Shown: positions 43,512 to 52,517 of the stretch, one piece after another
How the letters are laid out: each line of letters opens with the position of its first letter
How positions within the stretch are numbered: position 1 is the first letter of the stretch
NCBI RefSeq assembly: GCF_002844375.1
Contig: NZ_CP024199.1
Location: forward strand, 632,001-696,000
Length of the DNA: 64,000 nt
Origin: Thalassospira marina
GTDB taxonomy: Bacteria; Pseudomonadota; Alphaproteobacteria; Rhodospirillales; Thalassospiraceae
Direction: 5' to 3'
Notes under the pieces: model-generated
What the model was told of the DNA's origin: nothing
What the model saw: only the letters and a program-made list of their open reading frames with translations
Databases searched by the model: none
Position numbers and translations under genes: made by a program

Positions 43512-45257
43512 ATGGCGACCATTACCGGGACCAGCGGAGATGACGTGCTTGCCGGAACCAGCGACATTGACCTGATTGACGGGTTGGCCGGGGATGACCG
43601 GCTGACTGCCGTTGGCAATGGTGATGTGCTGATCGGTGGTGAAGGGGCAGATACCTTTGTTTTTAACGAACAGGGGCAAAATGCGACCCTGTCCTATGCC
43701 GGGTCCGGCGCCGCGATCAGCGTTTTTTATGACCCCTATGCCGCCCACCTTGATGCCAGCGGGGGGGATGCCACAGGCGATAGCGTGACCAGTACGGCTG
43801 GCCGCGTTGATTTGACAATTGTGGGATCGGACCATGATGACAGCTTTGATGGCAAAAACGCCGTTTTTGAAGGTGGCGGCGGGGCAGACCATTTTGAAGG
43901 ATACAATTATGTCAGCTATGCCCATTCCGATGCCGGGGTAAGCGTTAACCTGACCACCGGGGCGGCCAGTGGGGGCGATGCCCAGGGCGACAGCTTTGGC
44001 ACCTATTTCGGCCTGCAGGGTTTGATCGGGTCTGCCCATGACGACCATTTGACCAATTCGCATTACAGCGCGCAATGGATGGATGGGGGTGCCGGGGATG
44101 ATGTGCTGACCGGGTCATCATCGATGGATACATTGCTGGGCGGGGACGGGGATGACACCCTGCTGGGGGGTGGTGGAAATGATAATATGGTGGGCGGTGC
44201 CGGGGCTGACCATTTTGAAGGTGGCGCGGGTATACTGGATTCCGTGCATTATGATACGGCGGATGCCACAACCGGCGTTTATGTGGACCTTGCCACGGGT
44301 GAAGGGCAGGGCGGTGACGCCACCGGCGATACCTATAGCGGTGTTGAAGTGGCCTATGGCACCAGTTTTGAAGACACCCTGATTGGCGATGATGGCGGCA
44401 ATGTCCTGAGCGGCCTTGGCGGTGATGATTTTATTTTTGGCGGCGGCGGCAATGATTTCCTGCGGGGCGATGAGTTTGGCCTGACCAGCAGTGATGATTA
44501 CCTTGATGGAGGTGCGGGCAATGACGACCTGGATGGTGGTGCTGGCAGCGACATCCTGATCGGTGGTGATGGCAATGACATCCTGACCGGCGACCTTGGC
44601 GGGGACCTGTTAAAGGGTGGGGCCGGTATTGATACCCTTGATTACAATGACCACGGCGAAAGCGGTGTGCATGTCAATCTTGCGACGGGCCTTGCCGAAG
44701 GTGAAAGTGCCGACGGGGATGTGTTCGAGGATATCGAGAATCTGAGCGGTTCACGCTATGACGATATCCTGGAGGGGGACCAGGGCCGCAATATGATCGA
44801 AGGCCTGTTTGGCAATGATATTGTGCGCGGTGGCGACGGGCATGATGGCCTGCGCGGTGGTGCGGGTGATGACACGCTGGTTGGCGGCGATGGCAATGAC
44901 CTTCTGACCGGGGATGGCGAAAATGCCCACGGGGTTCATGGTGCCGATACCTTCCTGTGGGAAACATTTGAAGGTGGTGCAGAGCGTGACCGCATCACCG
45001 ATTTTGGCAGCGAAGACAAACTGCAATTCAGTGCGGAATTCCAGGACAAAGCTGGCATTCACGATTTCACCGATTTCCTTGCCCATGCTGAGCAGAACGA
45101 TACCGGCGTTTATGTCGATTTCGCTGACGGCCGGCATTACGGCTATGGCGTGCAGATTGATGGCATTGATTTGTCCGATCTGGGGGAAGGCAATGTGCAG
45201 TTCGATGACCCTGATACAGACACAGCCGGCGCCGGGATGGGCGATGCCCTGATATAG
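43512..45257 (+). CDS. RTX calcium-binding repeat protein, tandem paralog 1
   Basis: A 581-residue acidic protein made almost wholly of RTX nonapeptide arrays (GGxGxDxL type, for example GGAGDDVLTG and GGDGNDILTG). These alternate with ~25-residue modules of the form SYAHSDAGVSVNLTTG...GGDAQGD. The C-terminal ~95 residues (FEGGAERDRITDF, then DKAGIHDFTDFLAHAEQNDT) are shared with the next two genes and likely carry the type I secretion signal. ATG 43512 aligns with the starts of the paralogs; the ATG 6 bp upstream is less well placed to the RBS. No N-terminal signal. Role, as surface adhesin or matrix protein, is inferred only. Confidence 0.85.
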   Translation: MATITGTSGDDVLAGTSDIDLIDGLAGDDRLTAVGNGDVLIGGEGADTFVFNEQGQNATLSYAGSGAAISVFYDPYAAHLDASGGDATGDSVTSTAGRVDLTIVGSDHDDSFDGKNAVFEGGGGADHFEGYNYVSYAHSDAGVSVNLTTGAASGGDAQGDSFGTYFGLQGLIGSAHDDHLTNSHYSAQWMDGGAGDDVLTGSSSMDTLLGGDGDDTLLGGGGNDNMVGGAGADHFEGGAGILDSVHYDTADATTGVYVDLATGEGQGGDATGDTYSGVEVAYGTSFEDTLIGDDGGNVLSGLGGDDFIFGGGGNDFLRGDEFGLTSSDDYLDGGAGNDDLDGGAGSDILIGGDGNDILTGDLGGDLLKGGAGIDTLDYNDHGESGVHVNLATGLAEGESADGDVFEDIENLSGSRYDDILEGDQGRNMIEGLFGNDIVRGGDGHDGLRGGAGDDTLVGGDGNDLLTGDGENAHGVHGADTFLWETFEGGAERDRITDFGSEDKLQFSAEFQDKAGIHDFTDFLAHAEQNDTGVYVDFADGRHYGYGVQIDGIDLSDLGEGNVQFDDPDTDTAGAGMGDALI

Positions 45258-45370
45258 GCCGCACGCAGCAGGAACCAGCAGCGGGACATTGTGCACTAGT
45301 TCCATTGGTCCTACTGGTCCGAGAGTGTGTCTGTAAATCTGGCCTCAATCTGGTGTAAGGGAGCAGGACA

Positions 45371-47119
45371 ATGACAACAACCATCATCGGAACCATCGGC
45401 AATGACGTGCTGACTGGCACAGAGAACATTGACGAGATTTATGGCCTTGCCGGGGATGACCGGCTGATTGCGGTTGGCGATGGTGACACCCTGATCGGTG
45501 GTGCCGGTGCCGACCAGTTTGTGATCGAGGAAAGCGGCCACACCGCAACCCTGTCCTATGAAGGATCAAGCGAAGCAATTACTGCCGTTTATGGCGGGTA
45601 TTCGCGGCCCTACTTTTTGCTTGAGGGTGGTGATGCGACGGGGGATTCCCTTGATTTCCCCGAATATGGCACTGAACTTGGCATTATTGGCACCGACCAT
45701 GACGATATTTTTCGGGGCTACTGGACTGCTGCCGAAGGTGGTGCCGGGGCTGATCACTACTACAACCTGGGATATGACAGTTCGATCAGCTATGCGCATT
45801 CGCCCGAAGGTGTTTCGGTCGACCTTAACACCGGTGCGGCATCGGGCGGGGATGCCGAAGGTGACGTGATTGATGCGGTGCATAATCCCCCCGGTCTGAT
45901 CGGGTCGGAATTTGATGATTATCTGGTCGCGCGGTTACGCGGCAATGGCTCGCTTTCGGGCGGTGGCGGCAATGATGTGCTGATGGGCGGCGATGGACAC
46001 GATTTCATCCACGCGGGTGATGGCGATGACATCATCCATGGCGGGCCGGGCAATGACCATATCACAGGCGGGCCAGGTGCGGACCTTATTGATGGCGGTG
46101 AAGGGGACCGCGATAGTGCGGGTTACACCAATGATGATGCCGTGACAGGTGTGAATGTCGATTTGGGATCGGGCATTGGCTGGGGCGGGGATGCCGAAGG
46201 CGATATCCTGATCGGGATCGAGATTGTGCAGGGCAGCCCGCTGGATGACCTGTTGATCGGTGATGAAGGCGATAACGAATTGCGCGGGCGTGGCGGCAGC
46301 GATGTATTGATCGGTGGTGCCGGTAATGACCGCCTTGAAGGCGAAGCAAGCTATGACGAAACCAGCGGCGATGACACCCTGTTTGGGGGTGCTGGCGATG
46401 ATGGCCTGCGCGGCGGTGGCGGAAACGATATCCTGATTGGTGGCACGGGCGATGATGGTTTTAATGGCGGTGAAGGGGCCGATATCATTGACGGTGGCGA
46501 AGGAAATGATCTGATTTCCTATGGTTATGGCCGGGTGGATGACCCTGCCGTGCATGTCAATTTAACCACCAATGAAAGCTATGGCGGCGAGGCTGAGGGC
46601 GACACCATCCGCAATATTGAAAACATTTATGGCGGCAGCGGTGATGATAGTCTGGTCGGTGAGGCGGGGCGCAATGTGCTGTATGGCGGCCAGGGCGATG
46701 ATGTGCTGCAGGGGCTTGGCGGGCATGACCTGCTGATTGGCGGCGCCGGTGCCGATATCATCGAAGGTGGCGATGGGAACGATTATCTGGTCGGGGGCTA
46801 TATGAATAGCGACTATCTTGACCAGGATGACAGCTTTGTCTGGAATGTTTACGAAGGCGGGGCGGAACGCGACCGGATCGTGGATTTTGTCGCGGGGAAA
46901 CGCGGCGATCATATTGTTCTGGGCGACGATTTTCAGGACAAAGCCGGCATTCACGATTTTGGCGATTTTCTTGCCCATGCCCAACAGAATGATACCGGCG
47001 TGTATATCGATTTTGCCAATAACGCCCATTATCAATATGGCGTGCAGATTGACAATATCGCCATTGCCGATCTCGATGAAAACAACGTTGTGTTTGATGA
47101 CGGTGTGCTTGCGAGCTGA
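45371..47119 (+). CDS. RTX calcium-binding repeat protein, tandem paralog 2
   Basis: A 582-residue acidic paralog with the same plan as its neighbours. It opens with a nonapeptide-like N-terminus (IIGTIGNDVLTGTENIDEIY), then ...TLSYEGSSEAITAVYGGY and SYAHSPEGVSVDLNTG modules, then long GGxGxDxL arrays, ending in the shared module YEGGAERDRIVDF...DKAGIHDFGDFLAHAQQNDT. RBS AAGGGAG precedes ATG 45371. It starts 113 bp after paralog 1 and lacks the upstream element of copies 1 and 3, so it is probably cotranscribed with paralog 1. Calcium-dependent folding after type I export is the family expectation; no exporter genes are in this window. Confidence 0.85.
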   Translation: MTTTIIGTIGNDVLTGTENIDEIYGLAGDDRLIAVGDGDTLIGGAGADQFVIEESGHTATLSYEGSSEAITAVYGGYSRPYFLLEGGDATGDSLDFPEYGTELGIIGTDHDDIFRGYWTAAEGGAGADHYYNLGYDSSISYAHSPEGVSVDLNTGAASGGDAEGDVIDAVHNPPGLIGSEFDDYLVARLRGNGSLSGGGGNDVLMGGDGHDFIHAGDGDDIIHGGPGNDHITGGPGADLIDGGEGDRDSAGYTNDDAVTGVNVDLGSGIGWGGDAEGDILIGIEIVQGSPLDDLLIGDEGDNELRGRGGSDVLIGGAGNDRLEGEASYDETSGDDTLFGGAGDDGLRGGGGNDILIGGTGDDGFNGGEGADIIDGGEGNDLISYGYGRVDDPAVHVNLTTNESYGGEAEGDTIRNIENIYGGSGDDSLVGEAGRNVLYGGQGDDVLQGLGGHDLLIGGAGADIIEGGDGNDYLVGGYMNSDYLDQDDSFVWNVYEGGAERDRIVDFVAGKRGDHIVLGDDFQDKAGIHDFGDFLAHAQQNDTGVYIDFANNAHYQYGVQIDNIAIADLDENNVVFDDGVLAS

Positions 47120-47296
47120 TCGAATAATGACGTCGCCTCTGCGTTAACTCTCCTTTGTATCGCTGGCTGCATTCGAGCTGTTATCCGTTGTGCTATGTCA
47201 GCGGGTGATTTCGTGTGTTCAAGGTGCTTGAAACTTCAAAAACTGTTCCAAATTTATTTAATTAAAACAATGATTTAATTGGTTATTTTTATTTCT

Positions 47297-47333
47297 TATC
47301 CGTTTGGTTATTTAAACCTTGGGTAGTAACCTT
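47297..47333 (+). promoter_or_regulatory. RTX upstream element, copy 2
   Basis: The block starts TATCCGTTTG and contains GGTAGTAACC. It lies 70 bp before the third RTX start and resembles copy 1 at 43441-43477. The 247-bp gap 47120-47366 holds no gene. Confidence 0.55.
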
Positions 47334-47366
47334 GTGGCTGGTTTTATCCATCGCAAGGAGGTTTAA

Positions 47367-49457
47367 ATGGTAACGATTGTTGGAACGGCTGGTGATGATA
47401 GCCTTGCCGGCGCCGAAGGGCTTGATCACGTTGATACCCTTTATGGTCTGGATGGGGATGATCTGCTGGTATCGACAAGCGGTAACGATACGCTGGTGGG
47501 CGGAAATGGTGCCGATACCTTTGATGCGGGTGGTCCGGGTGGCAAGACCGTGCTTTCCTATGCGCAGTCAGATAGCCCGGTTTCGATCGAATATTATTCC
47601 GATGGTCGCGAGATTGATGAAAATGGCGAGCCACGCGTTGTTTTTAATGCTTCTGGCGGTGAGGCCGAAGGTGACCAGATTATCAATACCAGCCACATTT
47701 ACAGTACCCAGCTTGGCCTGATCGGATCGGACGGGGATGACAGCTTTACCGGCACCCTGTTTTTCGTCGAAGGGGGAAAGGGGGCGGATACCATCACGAT
47801 TGACCCGATATTCTATACCAGGCCGACTGTCAGTTACGCCCATTCCGATGCTGGTGTCAGTCTGGATATGAATGATGGCCTTGGTCATGGCGGTGACGCC
47901 GAAGGGGACCAGGTTTCCGTTATTGATGAAGATGGCAGACTGGAGATTATCGGCTCGGATTTTGATGATAACCTGGTCGCAGCCGAGGATTCCGGTTTTA
48001 GCGCGGTGGGGGGTGCCGGGGATGACCGCCTGATTGGCGGAAGCCAGTTTAACCAGTTTGATGGCGGCACTGGTGACGACTATATGCTGGGCAACCAGCA
48101 GGGGGATGAATTTCTGGGCGGGCCTGGTGCCGACTATATGGATGGTGCAGGCAACATTGACTTGCTGAGTTACGCGAATTCAAGCGAAGGTGTTGAACTT
48201 GATTTGCGTATTGGCGTTGGGCATGGCGGGGATGCCGAGGGCGATACCATCCTGAATATCGAAAAGTTTACCCTGACTGATCACGATGACGTGGTTTACC
48301 TTGCCGATCGAGAAGAAGGGGTGGCACAGTCTGTTTTTGGAGGTGAGGGCGTTGATACAATTTATGGCAGTGCCGGGGGGGACAGACTTACGGGGGAAAC
48401 CCTTTATGGGGGCGATGGCCACGATAGTCTGAGCGTCTATTCCGGTCGTGATGTTGGCGACAGCGAGGATAATTACCTTAATGGCGGTGACGGCCGCGAC
48501 AATTTGACCGCCGATGGCATTGGAAATGACATTCTGATCGGCGGGGCTGGCAATGACTCGCTTAACGCCGGTCTTTATGACCGCTCAGCAACCGGAAACG
48601 CCACCTTGTTTGGTGGTTCGGGCGATGATTCGCTTAGTAGCTATGGCGGAGGCAGTGACACCCTGTTGGGTGGCAGTGGTGATGATATCATTGAGGGCGG
48701 TAATGAGGATGACGTGCTTGATGGCGGAAGTGGCTATGACCTTTTCAGGCCGCAGGGCTATCAGGGGGAACAGCTTTATATCGACCTGATGGAAAATGAA
48801 ATTCATGGTAGCCGGTATGAGGGGACCGTGATCAAGGGGTTTGAAGACGTTATCGGAACTGGGGCCGACGATACCCTGCTTGCCACAAATGAGGATGATG
48901 ATCTGCGCGGCCTGAGCGGTGACGATGTGCTTTACGGTCGCGATGGCGATGATTTCATTAGAGGTGATGGTGGCAACGACCTTCTTGAAGGGCAGAATGG
49001 CCGGGATCGTCTTGATGGTTCAACCGGCGGCGATACCCTGCGCGGTGGCGATGGCCACGACGTGCTGCAGGGTGGGTATGGCAGTGACACGCTTGAAGGC
49101 GGAGATGGCAACGATTACCTGATTGGTGATGTGCATTACCGGTTTTTACATTCCAGTTCCGACACCTTTTTATGGGACGAATATGAAGGTGGTGCCGAAC
49201 GTGACCGGATTGTCGATTTTCAGATCGATGAAAATGGCATTCATGACCGGGTCCAGCTTTCCGAGAATTTTCAGGATCAATCGGGCATCCATGATTTCCG
49301 CGATTTTCTGCAGCATGCCGAACAAAATGACACCGGCGTTTATGTCGATTTCGCCAATGGGTCCGATTATGATTATGGGGTGCAGATAGACGGCATCACC
49401 CTTGACGAACTTGGCGAAGAGCATGTCTTCTTTGGGGAAGATACCCTGGTTGGTTGA
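47367..49457 (+). CDS. RTX calcium-binding repeat protein, tandem paralog 3 (longer)
   Basis: A 696-residue paralog with ~110 extra residues of repeats. It starts TIVGTAGDDSLAGAEG, has three SYAHSDAGVSLDMNDG-like modules (each followed by GGDAEGD), long RTX arrays, and the shared C-terminal module YEGGAERDRIVDF...DQSGIHDFRDFLQHAEQNDT...YGVQIDGITLDELGEEHV. AAGGAGG lies 5 bp before ATG 47367. Its own promoter is likely because of the upstream element and the 247-bp gap. A strong terminator follows. Probably secreted by a type I system encoded elsewhere. Confidence 0.87.
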   Translation: MVTIVGTAGDDSLAGAEGLDHVDTLYGLDGDDLLVSTSGNDTLVGGNGADTFDAGGPGGKTVLSYAQSDSPVSIEYYSDGREIDENGEPRVVFNASGGEAEGDQIINTSHIYSTQLGLIGSDGDDSFTGTLFFVEGGKGADTITIDPIFYTRPTVSYAHSDAGVSLDMNDGLGHGGDAEGDQVSVIDEDGRLEIIGSDFDDNLVAAEDSGFSAVGGAGDDRLIGGSQFNQFDGGTGDDYMLGNQQGDEFLGGPGADYMDGAGNIDLLSYANSSEGVELDLRIGVGHGGDAEGDTILNIEKFTLTDHDDVVYLADREEGVAQSVFGGEGVDTIYGSAGGDRLTGETLYGGDGHDSLSVYSGRDVGDSEDNYLNGGDGRDNLTADGIGNDILIGGAGNDSLNAGLYDRSATGNATLFGGSGDDSLSSYGGGSDTLLGGSGDDIIEGGNEDDVLDGGSGYDLFRPQGYQGEQLYIDLMENEIHGSRYEGTVIKGFEDVIGTGADDTLLATNEDDDLRGLSGDDVLYGRDGDDFIRGDGGNDLLEGQNGRDRLDGSTGGDTLRGGDGHDVLQGGYGSDTLEGGDGNDYLIGDVHYRFLHSSSDTFLWDEYEGGAERDRIVDFQIDENGIHDRVQLSENFQDQSGIHDFRDFLQHAEQNDTGVYVDFANGSDYDYGVQIDGITLDELGEEHVFFGEDTLVG

Positions 49458-49473
49458 TCTAATGCCCTGAATG

Positions 49474-49502
49474 AAACGCCCTGATATTGCATCAGGGCGT
49501 TT
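49474..49502. terminator. Terminator after the RTX genes
   Basis: A perfect 12-bp stem AAACGCCCTGAT (49474-49485) / ATCAGGGCGTTT (49491-49502) with loop ATTGC. It can serve the RTX unit (+) and the ACT gene (-). Confidence 0.8.
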
Positions 49503-49548
49503 GCCGTTTGGGTGCTATCTGGTGTTGCCTGGGCTGTTTTGGGCGATA

Positions 49549-50076
49549 TCAGCCTGCCAGTGTGTCAAACTTGAATAATAGGCGGAGGGACCCGGCCGTA
49601 TTGGCAAGGGTGGCCAAGCAGGCTGCGGCGCGATCCTCGGGGATGGCGACGGCAAAGCGGGTGGTGTAAACGCGGGAATCGTTTTCGTTGGTCGCGCTGG
49701 CGGCCAGTTGCACGATATTGGCGTTAAATTCGATAAAGATTTCAGACAGGCGTGCAATCAGGCCCGGCTGGTCAATACCGGCGCATTCGATCATATGCGT
49801 GGCACCCGGTGCATTGGTGGCCGGAATGACAGGATAAATTGCTTCCACCGTGACTTCGGCCTGTTCCATCGTCAATTCGCACAAGGCGGCTTCGCATTCC
49901 GTGATCGGGCAGGTGTCGGGCAATTCGCATTCGGTGGTAAAGGTCGCGCGGCCCTGATCAAGGGCAAAACCCGTTGGGCCGAGATTGACGCCAATGTCAA
50001 ACAGGCGACCGGTAATATCGGATACCAGACCAACCCGGTCCTGACAGGAAATGGTAATGCGGGTATTGGCGTTCAT
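49549..50076 (-). CDS. ACT-domain regulatory protein (GcvR-like)
   Basis: A 175-residue protein with two ACT domains: RITISCQDRVGLVSDITGRL (~6-25) and HMIECAGIDQPGLIARLSEI (~93-112), each with the DxxG(L/V) ligand-binding loop. This double-ACT layout is that of GcvR-type proteins, which sense glycine and act on GcvA in gammaproteobacteria; the role here is unknown. ATG 50076 with CGGAG upstream is chosen over an extension of 17 residues. It is alone. Confidence 0.85.
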   Translation of the reverse strand: MNANTRITISCQDRVGLVSDITGRLFDIGVNLGPTGFALDQGRATFTTECELPDTCPITECEAALCELTMEQAEVTVEAIYPVIPATNAPGATHMIECAGIDQPGLIARLSEIFIEFNANIVQLAASATNENDSRVYTTRFAVAIPEDRAAACLATLANTAGSLRLLFKFDTLAG

Positions 50077-50465
50077 GTGGGTCTCCGTTGTTTTACGGCA
50101 TGGTGGCGGCGCGCAAACAGGGCGCATAACACTTTATAATATAGTGATGCCCTGTCTAGCACAGCTTCGATGACCTGATCCATTCGCAGTTTGACCGATC
50201 ATCAGGGCAGATTGCGTGTGATTGCGCATGATTGCGAAGGTGATGCCCGCTGAAAATAAAGTGCGACGAGAATCCTGATTCTTTGCCAGGGCACGATGCA
50301 TTCGTTTTCGAGCGTGACCGTTTTGGGGACGTGGACCTGCCTGATTCCGGCGATCGGTACGATGTGATGGCGGCAATGGTGCACAAAAATGGCGGCAGCG
50401 CAGACGTGCGTATGCGTCAAAACGGCAGAAAAGCTGGAAAAATTTGGCGAGGGGCTGGAAAAGAC
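50077..50465. other. Gene-free interval upstream of the ACT gene
   Basis: About 390 bp between the ACT gene and the tRNA-Arg terminator. The ACT promoter should lie near 50080-50150, where an AT-rich patch (ACTTTATAATATAG) occurs. I see no gene or structured RNA. Confidence 0.5.
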
Positions 50466-50496
50466 AAAGGCCCGACGCTTTAACGTCGGGCCTTTC
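50466..50496 (-). terminator. Terminator of tRNA-Arg
   Basis: AAAGGCCCGACG (50466-50477) pairs with CGTCGGGCCTTT (50484-50495), just beyond the 3' end of the minus-strand tRNA. Confidence 0.8.
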
Positions 50497-50498
50497 AA

Positions 50499-50575
50499 TG
50501 GCGCGCCCGGAAGGATTCGAACCTCCGGCCTTCTGATTCGTAGTCAGATGCTCTATCCAGCTGAGCTACGGGCGC
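50499..50575 (-). tRNA. tRNA-Arg (anticodon ACG)
   Basis: A 77-nt cloverleaf on the minus strand. The acceptor stem GCGCCCG/CGGGCGC closes correctly, the D-arm contains AGCTCAGCTGGATAGAG, the anticodon loop CTACGAA gives ACG, and the T-arm GGAGGTTCGAATCCTTCC has TTCGAAT. Discriminator G and CCA are encoded. The A34 is normally edited to inosine by TadA to read CGU, CGC and CGA. Confidence 0.97.
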
Positions 50576-50910
50576 TTCGTCTTCTTTTCCGCCGGTTTGC
50601 GAAGTGTGCTCCCCGTCGGCGGAGCGGAACTTATGAAAACGCGTTGACCTTTGCAAGCGGTAATTTTCAAAAAAGTGTATTTTTTCTTCGGGCCCGTAAA
50701 ATATCGCCTGTAAGTACCCTTGAGGGGCGCTGTTTTCCGCCATGTTGGCGAATATCGCTATGTTACGGGGAAAAAAGGGGGAAATGCGTCTTGTTCCTTA
50801 GGGAACCCTCCATTAAGATGCTTTTCAATCCCAGGGGAGCAGGGGCTTGTTTACGCATAAAAAAACAGGCCCAGGGAGATTCGCTTATTCCTATTAGGTA
50901 ATTGATCGAA
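50576..50910. other. Gene-free interval between tRNA-Arg and the lipoprotein gene
   Basis: 335 bp with the tRNA-Arg promoter on one side and the lipoprotein promoter on the other. AT-rich patches occur near 50665-50700. No small gene or structured RNA is visible. Confidence 0.5.
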
Positions 50911-52023
50911 ATGGCCGTTCGCAAAACCTACCTCGCCGTTTTCGGCGTCGCCCTGCTGCTAGGCGGGTGTTCAAATTCTACCGATGCCATGTGGCCGGCG
51001 CTGAGCGGGGAGGATGCCGGATCATCGGCGAGCCAAACCACGGCCCAGGCCGATATGGGGACAGGGGCCGGACAGGCCGACGTGATGCGCAGCACGCAGC
51101 CGTTAAGCGGCATGTCATCGACGGGCACTTTCGTCGGGACCAAAGTTGAAAGCATGCGTCAGGAATTGAACCGCCTGAAATCAGCGCTCAATACCCATAA
51201 CAACGAATTGCAAAGCCTGCGTGCCCAGACCGTAAGCCATTCACAGGCTTATCATGGCACCGTCGCTGCCATTAATGCCCGTCTTCAGGTTGGCACCACA
51301 CCGGGTAACCCGGTGCTGGTTAACCAGTGGAACCAGGCACAGCAGGAACTTGACCGTGTGAATGGCGATATCGCATCGCTCAATTCGCTGGCCAATGATG
51401 TTGCCGCTGACTCGACGCTGTCGACCTTCCTTCTGGAATCGGTCCGCTCGGCCTATCAGGTTTCCGGCGCTGTTGATGAAGACCATCGCCAGCTTGCCAT
51501 GCTTGAAGACGAAACCAACCGCACGTCGGTGCTGATTGATCGTCTGCTCAGCGAAATCAGCGAAGACCTTGCGCGTCAGACGAATTATATCGCTGGCGAG
51601 CGTTCAAACCTGAATGCTTTGTCGCTTGCGGTGAAGAACGGCGAAATTTTCGGCGAATCGCTGGCTGCGAAATCTGCACCTTCCCAGCCGGTCGCCAGCA
51701 GCCGTTCGATGCCCGATTCGGATGACCGTCCGCTTGTTGTTATCCGCTTTGACAGTGCCAGCGTGAAATACGAACAGGCGCTTTATAATGCTGTTAACCG
51801 TGCGCTGGAACGTCGCCCCGATGCGACCTTTGACATTGTTGCCGTGACCCCGAACCGCGGGACCCCGGCACAGGTGGCGCTGAACAGCAGTAAGGCAAAG
51901 CGCGATGCGCAAAGCGTTCTGCGCTCGCTGACCGATATGGGCATGCCGAACTCCCGTGTTCGCCTGTCAGATTCGACCAGCACTTCGGTCTCTGCCAACG
52001 AAGTACATGTATACGTCCGCTAA
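50911..52023 (+). CDS. Outer-membrane-type lipoprotein with coiled coil and OmpA-like C-terminus
   Basis: A 370-residue protein. A lipoprotein signal (TYLAVFGVALLLGGCSN, lipobox LGGC at ~18-21) is followed by a low-complexity Ser/Ala/Gly linker, a helical coiled-coil-like region (~75-250, VESMRQELNRLKSALNTHNN) and a C-terminal domain (~270-370, PLVVIRFDSASVKYEQALY, then TPNRGTPAQVALNSSKAKRD) that resembles an OmpA-like peptidoglycan-binding fold. ATG 50911 is preferred to a TTG 9 bp upstream. It may link outer membrane and cell wall. Monocistronic with a terminator after it. Confidence 0.78.
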   Translation: MAVRKTYLAVFGVALLLGGCSNSTDAMWPALSGEDAGSSASQTTAQADMGTGAGQADVMRSTQPLSGMSSTGTFVGTKVESMRQELNRLKSALNTHNNELQSLRAQTVSHSQAYHGTVAAINARLQVGTTPGNPVLVNQWNQAQQELDRVNGDIASLNSLANDVAADSTLSTFLLESVRSAYQVSGAVDEDHRQLAMLEDETNRTSVLIDRLLSEISEDLARQTNYIAGERSNLNALSLAVKNGEIFGESLAAKSAPSQPVASSRSMPDSDDRPLVVIRFDSASVKYEQALYNAVNRALERRPDATFDIVAVTPNRGTPAQVALNSSKAKRDAQSVLRSLTDMGMPNSRVRLSDSTSTSVSANEVHVYVR

Positions 52024-52059
52024 TCAGTCTCGATCCTGATCAGTTGAACGGCCGGAACA

Positions 52060-52090
52060 GGGCACCTCAAACGAGGTGCCCTTTCTTTTT
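52060..52090 (+). terminator. Terminator of the lipoprotein gene
   Basis: GGGCACCTC (52060-52068) pairs with GAGGTGCCC (52073-52081), followed by TTTCTTTTT. Confidence 0.92.
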
Positions 52091-52245
52091 GTCTGTTGCG
52101 TGCTTGTCGAAATGAATGCGCTGTTCTTCATGGTGGTTAAAGCGCGTCTGGCAATTTGTGGTGCAGGCGGAATGCCGGGGAATGCCGAGCGTTGCCGGGT
52201 GCTACAATGCCGTTGTTTTCGTTGCGGCTTTGATTGATCCTTCTG

Positions 52246-52357
52246 GATGCTCCGATGCTCCGATGCTCCGATGCTCCGATGCTCCGATGCTCCGATGCTC
52301 CGATGCTCCGATGCTCCGATGCTCCGATGCTCCGATGCTCCGATGCTCCGATGCTCC
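52246..52357. repeat. Octanucleotide tandem repeat, 14 perfect copies
   Basis: The unit GATGCTCC is repeated 14 times without a mismatch (112 bp). It lies in the 494-bp gap between the lipoprotein terminator and the DUF4169 gene, 160 bp before that gene. Because 8 is not a multiple of 3, copy changes would shift any frame through it. No credible gene spans it, so an effect on promoter spacing or no function is more likely. Copy number should vary between strains. Confidence 0.95.
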
Positions 52358-52517
52358 GATGATGCGCGACTCTGCTTCTGGCTTGTGAAGCTATTGCGGT
52401 GTTTGCTGATGGGGGATGCAGGCGGGCAGGGCGGATGTGATAAAGCCGTTAATTGCTGCCAGATATGTTAAAATCGCCAACTGTTGGGTTGGGCACATAA
52501 CAAAGGACACGGCGAAA

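Noticed and set aside
43945..47035. Minus-strand frames opposite the RTX genes
   Set aside because: They are mirror frames of Gly-Asp repeats, rich in His/Arg/Pro or Ile/Ala repeats, with no start signals.
52246..52357. CRISPR array
   Set aside because: The repeats are contiguous 8-mers without spacers, and no cas gene is present.
52116..52471. Open frames running through the octanucleotide repeat (MLRCSDAP repeats)
   Set aside because: The protein is only an artefact of the 24-bp period of the 8-mer; no RBS, no family and no codon pattern.
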